64,000 nucleotides of DNA from Limanda limanda (Eukaryota > Chordata > Actinopteri > Pleuronectiformes > Pleuronectidae), in the NCBI RefSeq assembly GCF_963576545.1, contig NC_083648.1, positions 27,409,873 through 27,473,872 on the forward strand, read 5' to 3'. Both the position numbers and the translations under genes were made by a program. This document shows, piece after piece, positions 49,547-62,545 of this stretch. The notes below the pieces were generated by a model. That model saw only the letters and a list, made by a program, of their open reading frames with translations. It was not told the origin of the DNA and searched no databases. The number at the start of each line of letters is the position of its first letter. Within the stretch, counting starts at the first letter, position 1.

Positions 49547-51796
49547 GTCGGAGAGACTTGCAAGTAGGCTCTACCCCCACTAAATGGGGTAGCGCGCATC
49601 GATCGGTACCATCCTTGAGCTTCTCCGACTTTCGGAAGGGTTAGGGTTAGGGTTAGGGATGAAAGCACATAGGAGAAAGAGATATTCTTGAATAACTTTT
49701 TTTGTGAAGGTCGGAGAGACTTGCAAGTAGGCTGTACCCCCACTAAATGGGGTAGTGCGCATCGATCGGTACCATCCTTGAGCTTCTCCGACTTTCGGAA
49801 GGGTTAGGGTTAGGGTTAGGGATGAAAGCACATAGGAGAAAGAGATATTCTTGAATAACTTTTTTTGTGAAGGTCGGAGAGACTTGGAAAGTGGTTGCAT
49901 CTGGACTAATTTGGGTCCTGCAGATCGATTGGTACCATCCCCGAGCTTGTACGACCTTCGGAAGGGTTAGGGTTAGGGTTAGGGATGAAAGCACATAGGA
50001 GAAAGAGATATTCTTGAATAACTTTTTTTGTGAAGGTCGGAGAGACTTGCAAGTAGGCTCTACCCCCACTAAATGGGGTAGCGCGCATCGATCGGTACCA
50101 TCTTTGAGCTTCTCCGACTTTCGGAAGGGTTAGGGTTAGGGTTAGGGATGAAAGCACATAGGAGAAAGAGATATTCTTGAATAACTTTTTTTGTGAAGGT
50201 CGGAGAGACTTGGAAAGTGGTTGCATCTGGACTAATTTGGGTCCTGCGGATCGATTGGTACCATCCCCGAGCTTGTACGACCTTCGGAAGAGGTCGACCG
50301 ACGAAATTCCCCCAAATCTGAGGAGATATTCTTGAATAACTTTTTTTGTGAAGGTCGGAGAGACTTGCAAGTAGGCTCTACCCCCACTAAATGGGGTAGC
50401 GCGCATCGATCGGTACCATCCTTGAGCTTCTCCGACTTTCGGAAGGGTTAGGGTTAGGGTTAGGGATGAAAGCACATAGGAGAAAGAGATATTCTTGAAT
50501 AACTTTTTTTGTGAAGGTCGGAGAGACTTGCAAGTAGGCTGTACCCCCACTAAATGGGGTAGTGCGCATCGATCGGTACCATCTTTGAGCTTCTCCGACT
50601 TTCGGAAGGGTTAGGGTTAGGGTTAGGGATGAAAGCACATAGGAGAAAGAGATATTCTTGAATAACTTTTTTTGTGAAGGTCGGAGAGACTTGGAAAGTG
50701 GTTGCATCTGGACTAATTTGGGTCCTGCAGATCGATTGGTACCATCCCCGAGCTTGTACGACCTTCGGAAGAGGTCGACCGACGAAATTCCCCCAAATCT
50801 GAGGAGATATTCTTGAATAACTTTTTTTGTGAAGGTCGGAGAGACTTGCAAGTAGGCTCTACCCCCACTAAATGGGGTAGCGCGCATCGATCGGTACCAT
50901 CCTTGAGCTTCTCCGACTTTCGGAAGGGTTAGGGTTAGGGTTAGGGATGAAAGCACATAGGAGAAAGAGATATTCTTGAATAACTTTTTTTGTGAAGGTC
51001 GGAGAGACTTGCAAGTAGGCTCTACCCCCACTAAATGGGGTAGCGCGCATCGATCGGTACCATCCTTGAGCTTCTCCGACTTTCGGAAGGGTTAGGGTTA
51101 GGGTTAGGGATGAAAGCACATAGGAGAAAGAGATATTCTTGAATAACTTTTTTTGTGAAGGTCGGAGAGACTTGTAAAGTGGTTGCATCTGGACTAATTT
51201 GGGTCCTGCGGATCGATTGGTACCATCCCCGAGCTTGTACGACCTTCGGAAGAGGTCGACCGACGAAATTCCCCCAAATCTGAGGAGATATTCTTGAATA
51301 ACTTTTTTTGTGAAGGTCGGAGAGACTTGCAAGTAGGCTCTACCCCCACTAAATGGGGTAGCGCGCATCGATCGGTACCATCCTTGAGCTTCTCCGACTT
51401 TCGGAAGGGTTAGGGTTAGGGTTAGGGATGAAAGCACATAGGAGAAAGAGATATTCTTGAATAACTTTTTTTGTGAAGGTCGGAGAGACTTGCAAGTAGG
51501 CTGTACCCCCACTAAATGGGGTAGTGCGCATCGATCGGTACCATCCTTGAGCTTCTCCGACTTTCGGAAGGGTTAGGGTTAGGGTTAGGGATGAAAGCAC
51601 ATAGGAGAAAGAGATATTCTTGAATAACTTTTTTTGTGAAGGTCGGAGAGACTTGGAAAGTGGTTGCATCTGGACTAATTTGGGTCCTGCAGATCGATTG
51701 GTACCATCCCCGAGCTTGTACGACCTTCGGAAGAGGTCGACCGACGAAATTCCCCCAAATCTGAGGAGATATTCTTGAATAACTTTTTTTGTGAAG
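49547..51796. repeat. Hybrid-containing segment related to 42,493-43,943 and 52,278-54,527
   Basis: Monomers: A 49547, 49710, hybrid 49873; A 50036, B 50199; A 50354, 50517, B 50680; A 50835, 50998, B 51161; A 51316, 51479, B 51642. The beginning matches 42,493 onward at a shift of 7,054 bp until the GGGTAACGCG marker at 43,944 has no counterpart. The same stretch recurs 2,731 bp to the right, starting in the trimer at 49,066/51,797. Confidence 0.92.
49873..50035 (+). repeat. B/A hybrid monomer, copy 2 (163 bp)
   Basis: Same structure as the hybrid at 42,819, with the switch in TTCGGAAG at 49,957-49,964 and CTGCAG in the B part. Preceded by an A of the CTGTACC/TAGTGCG subtype and followed by an A with CATCTTTGAG, as in the other three copies. 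Confidence 0.95.
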
Positions 51797-54700
51797 GTCG
51801 GAGAGACTTGCAAGTAGGCTCTACCCCCACTAAATGGGGTAGCGCGCATCGATCGGTACCATCCTTGAGCTTCTCCGACTTTCGGAAGGGTTAGGGTTAG
51901 GGTTAGGGATGAAAGCACATAGGAGAAAGAGATATTCTTGAATAACTTTTTTTGTGAAGGTCGGAGAGACTTGCAAGTAGGCTCTACCCCCACTAAATGG
52001 GGTAGCGCGCATCGATCGGTACCATCCTTGAGCTTCTCCGACTTTCGGAAGGGTTAGGGTTAGGGTTAGGGATGAAAGCACATAGGAGAAAGAGATATTC
52101 TTGAATAACTTTTTTTGTGAAGGTCGGAGAGACTTGTAAAGTGGTTGCATCTGGACTAATTTGGGTCCTGCGGATCGATTGGTACCATCCCCGAGCTTGT
52201 ACGACCTTCGGAAGAGGTCGACCGACGAAATTCCCCCAAATCTGAGGAGATATTCTTGAATAACTTTTTTTGTGAAGGTCGGAGAGACTTGCAAGTAGGC
52301 TCTACCCCCACTAAATGGGGTAGCGCGCATCGATCGGTACCATCCTTGAGCTTCTCCGACTTTCGGAAGGGTTAGGGTTAGGGTTAGGGATGAAAGCACA
52401 TAGGAGAAAGAGATATTCTTGAATAACTTTTTTTGTGAAGGTCGGAGAGACTTGCAAGTAGGCTGTACCCCCACTAAATGGGGTAGTGCGCATCGATCGG
52501 TACCATCCTTGAGCTTCTCCGACTTTCGGAAGGGTTAGGGTTAGGGTTAGGGATGAAAGCACATAGGAGAAAGAGATATTCTTGAATAACTTTTTTTGTG
52601 AAGGTCGGAGAGACTTGGAAAGTGGTTGCATCTGGACTAATTTGGGTCCTGCAGATCGATTGGTACCATCCCCGAGCTTGTACGACCTTCGGAAGGGTTA
52701 GGGTTAGGGTTAGGGATGAAAGCACATAGGAGAAAGAGATATTCTTGAATAACTTTTTTTGTGAAGGTCGGAGAGACTTGCAAGTAGGCTCTACCCCCAC
52801 TAAATGGGGTAGCGCGCATCGATCGGTACCATCTTTGAGCTTCTCCGACTTTCGGAAGGGTTAGCGTTAGGGTTAGGGATGAAAGCACATAGGAGAAAGA
52901 GATATTCTTGAATAACTTTTTTTGTGAAGGTCGGAGAGACTTGGAAAGTGGTTGCATCTGGACTAATTTGGGTCCTGCAGATCGATTGGTACCATCCCCG
53001 AGCTTGTACGACCTTCGGAAGAGGTCGACCGACGAAATTCCCCCAAATCTGAGGAGATATTCTTGAATAACTTTTTTTGTGAAGGTCGGAGAGACTTGCA
53101 AGTAGGCTCTACCCCCACTAAATGGGGTAGCGCGCATCGATCGGTACCATCCTTGAGCTTCTCCGACTTTCGGAAGGGTTAGGGTTAGGGTTAGGGATGA
53201 AAGCACATAGGAGAAAGAGATATTCTTGAATAACTTTTTTTGTGAAGGTCGGAGAGACTTGCAAGTAGGCTGTACCCCCACTAAATGGGGTAGTGCGCAT
53301 CGATCGGTACCATCTTTGAGCTTCTCCGACTTTCGGAAGGGTTAGGGTTAGGGTTAGGGATGAAAGCACATAGGAGAAAGAGATATTCTTGAATAACTTT
53401 TTTTGTGAAGGTCGGAGAGACTTGGAAAGTGGTTGCATCTGGACTAATTTGGGTCCTGCAGATCGATTGGTACCATCCCCGAGCTTGTACGACCTTCGGA
53501 AGAGGTCGACCGACGAAATTCCCCCAAATCTGAGGAGATATTCTTGAATAACTTTTTTTGTGAAGGTCGGAGAGACTTGCAAGTAGGCTCTACCCCCACT
53601 AAATGGGGTAGCGCGCATCGATCGGTACCATCCTTGAGCTTCTCCGACTTTCGGAAGGGTTAGGGTTAGGGTTAGGGATGAAAGCACATAGGAGAAAGAG
53701 ATATTCTTGAATAACTTTTTTTGTGAAGGTCGGAGAGACTTGCAAGTAGGCTCTACCCCCACTAAATGGGGTAGCGCGCATCGATCGGTACCATCCTTGA
53801 GCTTCTCCGACTTTCGGAAGGGTTAGGGTTAGGGTTAGGGATGAAAGCACATAGGAGAAAGAGATATTCTTGAATAACTTTTTTTGTGAAGGTCGGAGAG
53901 ACTTGTAAAGTGGTTGCATCTGGACTAATTTGGGTCCTGCGGATCGATTGGTACCATCCCCGAGCTTGTACGACCTTCGGAAGAGGTCGACCGACGAAAT
54001 TCCCCCAAATCTGAGGAGATATTCTTGAATAACTTTTTTTGTGAAGGTCGGAGAGACTTGTAAGTAGGCTCTACCCCCACTAAATGGGGTAGCGCGCATC
54101 GATCGGTACCATCCTTGAGCTTCTCCGACTTTCGGAAGGGTTAGGGTTAGGGTTAGGGATGAAAGCACATAGGAGAAAGAGATATTCTTGAATAACTTTT
54201 TTTGTGAAGGTCGGAGAGACTTGCAAGTAGGCTGTACCCCCACTAAATGGGGTAGTGCGCATCGATCGGTACCATCCTTGAGCTTCTCCGACTTTCGGAA
54301 GGGTTAGGGTTAGGGTTAGGGATGAAAGCACATAGGAGAAAGAGATATTCTTGAATAACTTTTTTTGTGAAGGTCGGAGAGACTTGGAAAGTGGTTGCAT
54401 CTGGACTAATTTGGGTCCTGCAGATCGATTGGTACCATCCCCGAGCTTGTACGACCTTCGGAAGAGGTCGACCGACGAAATTCCCCCAAATCTGAGGAGA
54501 TATTCTTGAATAACTTTTTTTGTGAAGGTCGGAGAGACTTGCAAGTAGGCTCTACCCCCACTAAATGGGGTAGCGCGCATCGATCGGTACCATCTTTGAG
54601 CTTCTCCGACTTTCGGAAGGGTTAGGGTTAGGGTTAGGGATGAAAGCACATAGGAGAAAGAGATATTCTTGAATAACTTTTTTTGTGAAGGTCGGAGAGA

Positions 54701-57570
54701 CTTGGAAAGTGGTTGCATCTGGACTAATTTGGGTCCTGCGGATCGATTGGTACCATCCCCGAGCTTGTACGACCTTCGGAAGAGGTCGACCGACGAAATT
54801 CCCCCAAATCTGAGGAGATATTCTTGAATAACTTTTTTTGTGAAGGTCGGAGAGACTTGCAAGTAGGCTCTACCCCCACTAAATGGGGTAGCGCGCATCG
54901 ATCGGTACCATCCTTGAGCTTCTCCGACTTTCGGAAGGGTTAGGGTTAGGGTTAGGGATGAAAGCACATAGGAGAAAGAGATATTCTTGAATAACTTTTT
55001 TTGTGAAGGTCGGAGAGACTTGCAAGTAGGCTCTACCCCCACTAAATGGGGTAGCGCTCATCGATCGGTACCATCCTTGAGCTTCTCCGACTTTCGGAAG
55101 GGTTAGGGTTAGGGTTAGGGATGAAAGCACATAGGAGAAAGAGATATTCTTGAATAACTTTTTTTGTGAAGGTCGGAGAGACTTGGAAAGTGGTTGCATC
55201 TGGACTAATTTGGGTCCTGCAGATCGATTGGTACCATCCCCGAGCTTGTACGACCTTCGGAAGAGGTCGACCGACGAAATTCCCCCAAATCTGAGGAGAT
55301 ATTCTTGAATAACTTTTTTTGTGAAGGTCGGAGAGACTTACAAGTAGGCTCTACCCCCACTAAATGGGGTAGCGCGCATCGATCAGTACCATCCTTGAGC
55401 TTCTCCGACTTTCGGAAGGGTTAGGGTTAGGGTTAGGGATGAAAGCACATAGGAGAAAGAGATATTCTTGAATAACTTTTTTTGTGAAGGTCGGAGAGAC
55501 TTGCAAGTAGGCTCTACCCCCACTAAATGGGGTAGCGCGCATCGATCGGTACCATCCTTGAGCTTCTCCGACTTTCGGAAGGGTTAGGGTTAGGGTTAGG
55601 GATGAAAGCACATAGGAGAAAGACATATTCTTGAATAACTTTTTTTGTGAAGGTCGGAGAGACTTGGAAAGTGGTTGCATCTGGACTAATTTGGGTCCTG
55701 CAGATCGATTGGTACCATCCCCGAGCTTGTACGACCTTCGGAAGAGGTCGACCGACGAAATTCCCCCAAATCTGAGGAGATATTCTTGAATAACTTTTTT
55801 TGTGAAGGTCGGAGAGACTTGCAAGTAGGCTCTACCCCCACTAAATGGGGTAGCGCGCATCGATCAGTACCATCCTTGAGCTTCTCCGACTTTCGGAAGG
55901 GTTAGGGTTAGGGTTAGGGATGAAGGCACATAGGAGAAAGAGATATTCTTGAATAACTTTTTTTGTGAAGGTCGGAGAGACTTGCAAGTAGGCTCTACCC
56001 CCACTAAATGGGGTAGCGCGCATCGATCTGTACCATTCTTGAGCTTCTCCGACTTTCGGAAGGGTTAGGGTTAGGGTTAGGGATGAAAGCACATAGGAGA
56101 AAGAGATATTCTTGAATAACTTTTTTTGTGAAGGTCGGAGAGACTTGCAAGTAGGCTCTACCCCCACTAAATGGGGTAGCGCGCATCGATCGGTACCATC
56201 CTTGAGCTTCTCCGACTTTCGGAAGGGTTAGGGTTAGGGTTAGGGATGAAAGCACATAGGAGAAAGAGATATTCTTGAATAACTTTTTTTGTGAAGGTCG
56301 GAGAGACTTGGAAAGTGGTTGCATCTGGACTAATTTGGGTCCTGCGGATCGATTGGTACCATCCCCGAGCTTGTACGACCTTCGGAAGAGGTCGACCGAC
56401 GAAATTCCCCCAAATCTGAGGAGATATTCTTGAATAACTTTTTTTGTGAAGGTCGGAGAGACTTGCAAGTAGGCTCTACCCCCACTAAATGGGGTAGCGC
56501 GCATCGATCAGTACCATCCTTGAGCTTCTCCGACTTTTGTAAGGGTTAGGGTTAGGGTTAGGGATGAAAGCACATAGGAGAAAGAGATATTCTTGAATAA
56601 CTTTTTTTGTGAAGGTCGGAGAGACTTGCAAGTAGGCTGTACCCCCACTAAATGGGGTAGTGCGCATCGATCGGTACCATCCTTGAGCTTCTCCGACTTT
56701 CGGAAGGGTTAGGGTTAGGGTTAGGGATGAAAGCACATAGGAGAAAGAGATATTCTTGAATAACTTTTTTTGTGAAGGTCGGAGAGACTTGCAAGTAGGC
56801 TCTACCCCCACTAAATGGGGTAGCGCGCATCGATCGGTACCATCCTTGAGCTTCTCCGACTTTCGGAAGGGTTAGGGTTAGGGTTAGGGATGAAAGCACA
56901 TAGGAGAAAGAGATATTCTTGAATAACTTTTTTTGTGAAGGTCGGAGAGACTTGTAAAGTGGTTGCATCTGGACTAATTTGGGTCCTGCGGATCGATTGG
57001 TACCATCCCCGAGCTTGTACGACCTTCGGAAGAGGTCGACCGACGAAATTCCCCCAAATCTGAGGAGATATTCTTGAATAACTTTTTTTGTGAAGGTCGG
57101 AGAGACTTGCAAGTAGGCTCTACCCCCACTAAATGGGGTAGCGCGCATCGATCGGTACCATCCTTGAGCTTCTCCGACTTTCGGAAGGGTTAGGGTTAGG
57201 GTTAGGGATGAAAGCACATAGGAGAAAGAGATATTCTTGAATAACTTTTTTTGTGAAGGTCGGAGAGACTTGCAAGTAGGCTGTACCCCCACTAAATGGG
57301 GTAGTGCGCATCGATCGGTACCATCCTTGAGCTTCTCCGACTTTCGGAAGGGTTAGGGTTAGGGATGAAAGCACATAGGAGAAAGAGATATTCTTGAATA
57401 ACTTTTTTTGTGAAGGTCGGAGAGACTTGGAAAGTGGTTGCATCTGGACTAATTTGGGTCCTGCAGATCGATTGGTACCATCCCCGAGCTTGTACGACCT
57501 TCGGAAGAGGTCGACCGACGAAATTCCCCCAAATCTGAGGAGATATTCTTGAATAACTTTTTTTGTGAAG
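51797..57570. repeat. 5.77-kb tandem block, first copy (5,774 bp)
   Basis: Monomers: A 51797, 51960, B 52123; A 52278, 52441, hybrid 52604, A 52767, B 52930; A 53085, 53248, B 53411; A 53566, 53729, B 53892; A 54047, 54210, B 54373; A 54528, B 54691; A 54846, 55009, B 55172; A 55327, 55490, B 55653; A 55808, 55971, 56134, B 56297; A 56452, 56615, 56778, B 56941; A 57096, 57259, B 57416. Private markers shared only with the second copy: TTAGCG near 52,865, CTTGTAAGTAGG near 54,058, CTTACAAGTAGG near 55,338 and ATGAAGGCAC near 55,920. The right end, from 56,778, is not repeated in the second copy. Confidence 0.94.
52604..52766 (+). repeat. B/A hybrid monomer, copy 3 (163 bp)
   Basis: B bases 1-92 joined to A bases 93-163, switch in TTCGGAAG at 52,688-52,695. 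The following A at 52,767 carries TTAGCG in place of the first TTAGGG unit, which separates this copy and copy 4 from copies 1 and 2. Confidence 0.95.
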
Positions 57571-60500
57571 GTCGGAGAGACTTGCAAGTAGGCTCTACCC
57601 CCACTAAATGGGGTAGCGCGCATCGATCGGTACCATCCTTGAGCTTCTCCGACTTTCGGAAGGGTTAGGGTTAGGGTTAGGGATGAAAGCACATAGGAGA
57701 AAGAGATATTCTTGAATAACTTTTTTTGTGAAGGTCGGAGAGACTTGCAAGTAGGCTCTACCCCCACTAAATGGGGTAGCGCGCATCGATCGGTACCATC
57801 CTTGAGCTTCTCCGACTTTCGGAAGGGTTAGGGTTAGGGTTAGGGATGAAAGCACATAGGAGAAAGAGATATTCTTGAATAACTTTTTTTGTGAAGGTCG
57901 GAGAGACTTGTAAAGTGGTTGCATCTGGACTAATTTGGGTCCTGCGGATCGATTGGTACCATCCCCGAGCTTGTACGACCTTCGGAAGAGGTCGACCGAC
58001 GAAATTCCCCCAAATCTGAGGAGATATTCTTGAATAACTTTTTTTGTGAAGGTCGGAGAGACTTGCAAGTAGGCTCTACCCCCACTAAATGGGGTAGCGC
58101 GCATCGATCGGTACCATCCTTGAGCTTCTCCGACTTTCGGAAGGGTTAGGGTTAGGGTTAGGGATGAAAGCACATAGGAGAAAGAGATATTCTTGAATAA
58201 CTTTTTTTGTGAAGGTCGGAGAGACTTGCAAGTAGGCTGTACCCCCACTAAATGGGGTAGTGCGCATCGATCGGTACCATCCTTGAGCTTCTCCGACTTT
58301 CGGAAGGGTTAGGGTTAGGGTTAGGGATGAAAGCACATAGGAGAAAGAGATATTCTTGAATAACTTTTTTTGTGAAGGTCGGAGAGACTTGGAAAGTGGT
58401 TGCATCTGGACTAATTTGGGTCCTGCAGATCGATTGGTACCATCCCCGAGCTTGTACGACCTTCGGAAGGGTTAGGGTTAGGGTTAGGGATGAAAGCACA
58501 TAGGAGAAAGAGATATTCTTGAATAACTTTTTTTGTGAAGGTCGGAGAGACTTGCAAGTAGGCTCTACCCCCACTAAATGGGGTAGCGCGCATCGATCGG
58601 TACCATCTTTGAGCTTCTCCGACTTTCGGAAGGGTTAGCGTTAGGGTTAGGGATGAAAGCACATAGGAGAAAGAGATATTCTTGAATAACTTTTTTTGTG
58701 AAGGTCGGAGAGACTTGGAAAGTGGTTGCATCTGGACTAATTTGGGTCCTGCAGATCGATTGGTACCATCCCCGAGCTTGTACGACCTTCGGAAGAGGTC
58801 GACCGACGAAATTCCCCCAAATCTGAGGAGATATTCTTGAATAACTTTTTTTGTGAAGGTCGGAGAGACTTGCAAGTAGGCTCTACCCCCACTAAATGGG
58901 GTAGCGCGCATCGATCGGTACCATCCTTGAGCTTCTCCGACTTTCGGAAGGGTTAGGGTTAGGGTTAGGGATGAAAGCACATAGGAGAAAGAGATATTCT
59001 TGAATAACTTTTTTTGTGAAGGTCGGAGAGACTTGCAAGTAGGCTGTACCCCCACTAAATGGGGTAGTGCGCATCGATCGGTACCATCTTTGAGCTTCTC
59101 CGACTTTCGGAAGGGTTAGGGTTAGGGATGAAAGCACATAGGAGAAAGAGATATTCTTGAATAACTTTTTTTGTGAAGGTCGGAGAGACTTGGAAAGTGG
59201 TTGCATCTGGACTAATTTGGGTCCTGCAGATCGATTGGTACCATCCCCGAGCTTGTACGACCTTCGGAAGAGGTCGACCGACGAAATTCCCCCAAATCTG
59301 AGGAGATATTCTTGAATAACTTTTTTTGTGAAGGTCGGAGAGACTTGCAAGTAGGCTCTACCCCCACTAAATGGGGTAGCGCGCATCGATCGGTACCATC
59401 CTTGAGCTTCTCCGACTTTCGGAAGGGTTAGGGTTAGGGTTAGGGATGAAAGCACATAGGAGAAAGAGATATTCTTGAATAACTTTTTTTGTGAAGGTCG
59501 GAGAGACTTGCAAGTAGGCTCTACCCCCACTAAATGGGGTAGCGCGCATCGATCGGTACCATCCTTGAGCTTCTCCGACTTTCGGAAGGGTTAGGGTTAG
59601 GGTTAGGGATGAAAGCACATAGGAGAAAGAGATATTCTTGAATAACTTTTTTTGTGAAGGTCGGAGAGACTTGTAAAGTGGTTGCATCTGGACTAATTTG
59701 GGTCCTGCGGATCGATTGGTACCATCCCCGAGCTTGTACGACCTTCGGAAGAGGTCGACCGACGAAATTCCCCCAAATCTGAGGAGATATTCTTGAATAA
59801 CTTTTTTTGTGAAGGTCGGAGAGACTTGTAAGTAGGCTCTACCCCCACTAAATGGGGTAGCGCGCATCGATCGGTACCATCCTTGAGCTTCTCCGACTTT
59901 CGGAAGGGTTAGGGTTAGGGTTAGGGATGAAAGCACATAGGAGAAAGAGATATTCTTGAATAACTTTTTTTGTGAAGGTCGGAGAGACTTGCAAGTAGGC
60001 TGTACCCCCACTAAATGGGGTAGTGCGCATCGATCGGTACCATCCTTGAGCTTCTCCGACTTTCGGAAGGGTTAGGGTTAGGGTTAGGGATGAAAGCACA
60101 TAGGAGAAAGAGATATTCTTGAATAACTTTTTTTGTGAAGGTCGGAGAGACTTGGAAAGTGGTTGCATCTGGACTAATTTGGGTCCTGCAGATCGATTGG
60201 TACCATCCCCGAGCTTGTACGACCTTCGGAAGAGGTCGACCGACGAAATTCCCCCAAATCTGAGGAGATATTCTTGAATAACTTTTTTTGTGAAGGTCGG
60301 AGAGACTTGCAAGTAGGCTCTACCCCCACTAAATGGGGTAGCGCGCATCGATCGGTACCATCTTTGAGCTTCTCCGACTTTCGGAAGGGTTAGGGTTAGG
60401 GTTAGGGATGAAAGCACATAGGAGAAAGAGATATTCTTGAATAACTTTTTTTGTGAAGGTCGGAGAGACTTGGAAAGTGGTTGCATCTGGACTAATTTGG

Positions 60501-62545
60501 GTCCTGCGGATCGATTGGTACCATCCCCGAGCTTGTACGACCTTCGGAAGAGGTCGACCGACGAAATTCCCCCAAATCTGAGGAGATATTCTTGAATAAC
60601 TTTTTTTGTGAAGGTCGGAGAGACTTGCAAGTAGGCTCTACCCCCACTAAATGGGGTAGCGCGCATCGATCGGTACCATCCTTGAGCTTCTCCGACTTTC
60701 GGAAGGGTTAGGGTTAGGGTTAGGGATGAAAGCACATAGGAGAAAGAGATATTCTTGAATAACTTTTTTTGTGAAGGTCGGAGAGACTTGCAAGTAGGCT
60801 CTACCCCCACTAAATGGGGTAGCGCTCATCGATCGGTACCATCCTTGAGCTTCTCCGACTTTCGGAAGGGTTAGGGTTAGGGTTAGGGATGAAAGCACAT
60901 AGGAGAAAGAGATATTCTTGAATAACTTTTTTTGTGAAGGTCGGAGAGACTTGGAAAGTGGTTGCATCTGGACTAATTTGGGTCCTGCAGATCGATTGGT
61001 ACCATCCCCGAGCTTGTACGACCTTCGGAAGAGGTCGACCGACGAAATTCCCCCAAATCTGAGGAGATATTCTTGAATAACTTTTTTTGTGAAGGTCGGA
61101 GAGACTTACAAGTAGGCTCTACCCCCACTAAATGGGGTAGCGCGCATCGATCAGTACCATCCTTGAGCTTCTCCGACTTTCGGAAGGGTTAGGGTTAGGG
61201 TTAGGGATGAAAGCACATAGGAGAAAGAGATATTCTTGAATAACTTTTTTTGTGAAGGTCGGAGAGACTTGCAAGTAGGCTCTACCCCCACTAAATGGGG
61301 TAGCGCGCATCGATCGGTACCATCCTTGAGCTTCTCCGACTTTCGGAAGGGTTAGGGTTAGGGTTAGGGATGAAAGCACATAGGAGAAAGACATATTCTT
61401 GAATAACTTTTTTTGTGAAGGTCGGAGAGACTTGGAAAGTGGTTGCATCTGGACTAATTTGGGTCCTGCAGATCGATTGGTACCATCCCCGAGCTTGTAC
61501 GACCTTCGGAAGAGGTCGACCGACGAAATTCCCCCAAATCTGAGGAGATATTCTTGAATAACTTTTTTTGTGAAGGTCGGAGAGACTTGCAAGTAGGCTC
61601 TACCCCCACTAAATGGGGTAGCGCGCATCGATCAGTACCATCCTTGAGCTTCTCCGACTTTCGGAAGGGTTAGGGTTAGGGTTAGGGATGAAGGCACATA
61701 GGAGAAAGAGATATTCTTGAATAACTTTTTTTGTGAAGGTCGGAGAGACTTGCAAGTAGGCTCTACCCCCACTAAATGGGGTAGCGCGCATCGATCTGTA
61801 CCATTCTTGAGCTTCTCCGACTTTCGGAAGGGTTAGGGTTAGGGTTAGGGATGAAAGCACATAGGAGAAAGAGATATTCTTGAATAACTTTTTTTGTGAA
61901 GGTCGGAGAGACTTGCAAGTAGGCTCTACCCCCACTAAATGGGGTAGCGCGCATCGATCGGTACCATCCTTGAGCTTCTCCGACTTTCGGAAGGGTTAGG
62001 GTTAGGGTTAGGGATGAAAGCACATAGGAGAAAGAGATATTCTTGAATAACTTTTTTTGTGAAGGTCGGAGAGACTTGGAAAGTGGTTGCATCTGGACTA
62101 ATTTGGGTCCTGCAGATCGATTGGTACCATCCCCGAGCTTGTACGACCTTCGGAAGAGGTCGACCGACGAAATTCCCCCAAATCTGAGGAGATATTCTTG
62201 AATAACTTTTTTGGGGAAGGTCGGAGAGACTTGCAAGTAGGCTCTACCCCCACTAAATGGGGTAGCGCGCATCGATCAGTACCATCCTTGAGCTTCTCCG
62301 ACTTTTGGAAGGGTTAGGGTTAGGGTTAGGGATGAAAGCACATAGGAGAAAGAGATATTCTTGAATAACTTTTTTTGTGAAGGTCGGAGAGACTTGCAAG
62401 TAGGCTGTACCCCCACTAAATGGGGTAGTGCGCATCGATCGGTACCATCCTTGAGCTTCTCCGACTTTCGGAAGGGTTAGGGTTAGGGTTAGGGATGAAA
62501 GCACATAGGAGAAAGAGATATTCTTGAATAACTTTTTTTGTGAAG
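57571..62545. repeat. 5.77-kb tandem block, second copy (shared part 4,975 bp)
   Basis: Monomers: A 57571, 57734, B 57897; A 58052, 58215, hybrid 58378, A 58541, B 58704; A 58859, 59022, B 59179; A 59334, 59497, B 59660; A 59815, 59978, B 60141; A 60296, B 60459; A 60614, 60777, B 60940; A 61095, 61258, B 61421; A 61576, 61739, 61902, B 62065; A 62220, 62383. The shift from the first copy is 5,774 bp until A 59022, which has lost one TTAGGG unit, then 5,768. Matching ends at 56,777/62,545, where this copy goes on with a B and the first copy with an A. Confidence 0.94.
58378..58540 (+). repeat. B/A hybrid monomer, copy 4 (163 bp)
   Basis: Same as copy 3, displaced by 5,774 bp; switch in TTCGGAAG at 58,462-58,469. 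The next A has the TTAGCG change at 58,639, proving that copies 3 and 4 descend from one segment. Confidence 0.95.
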
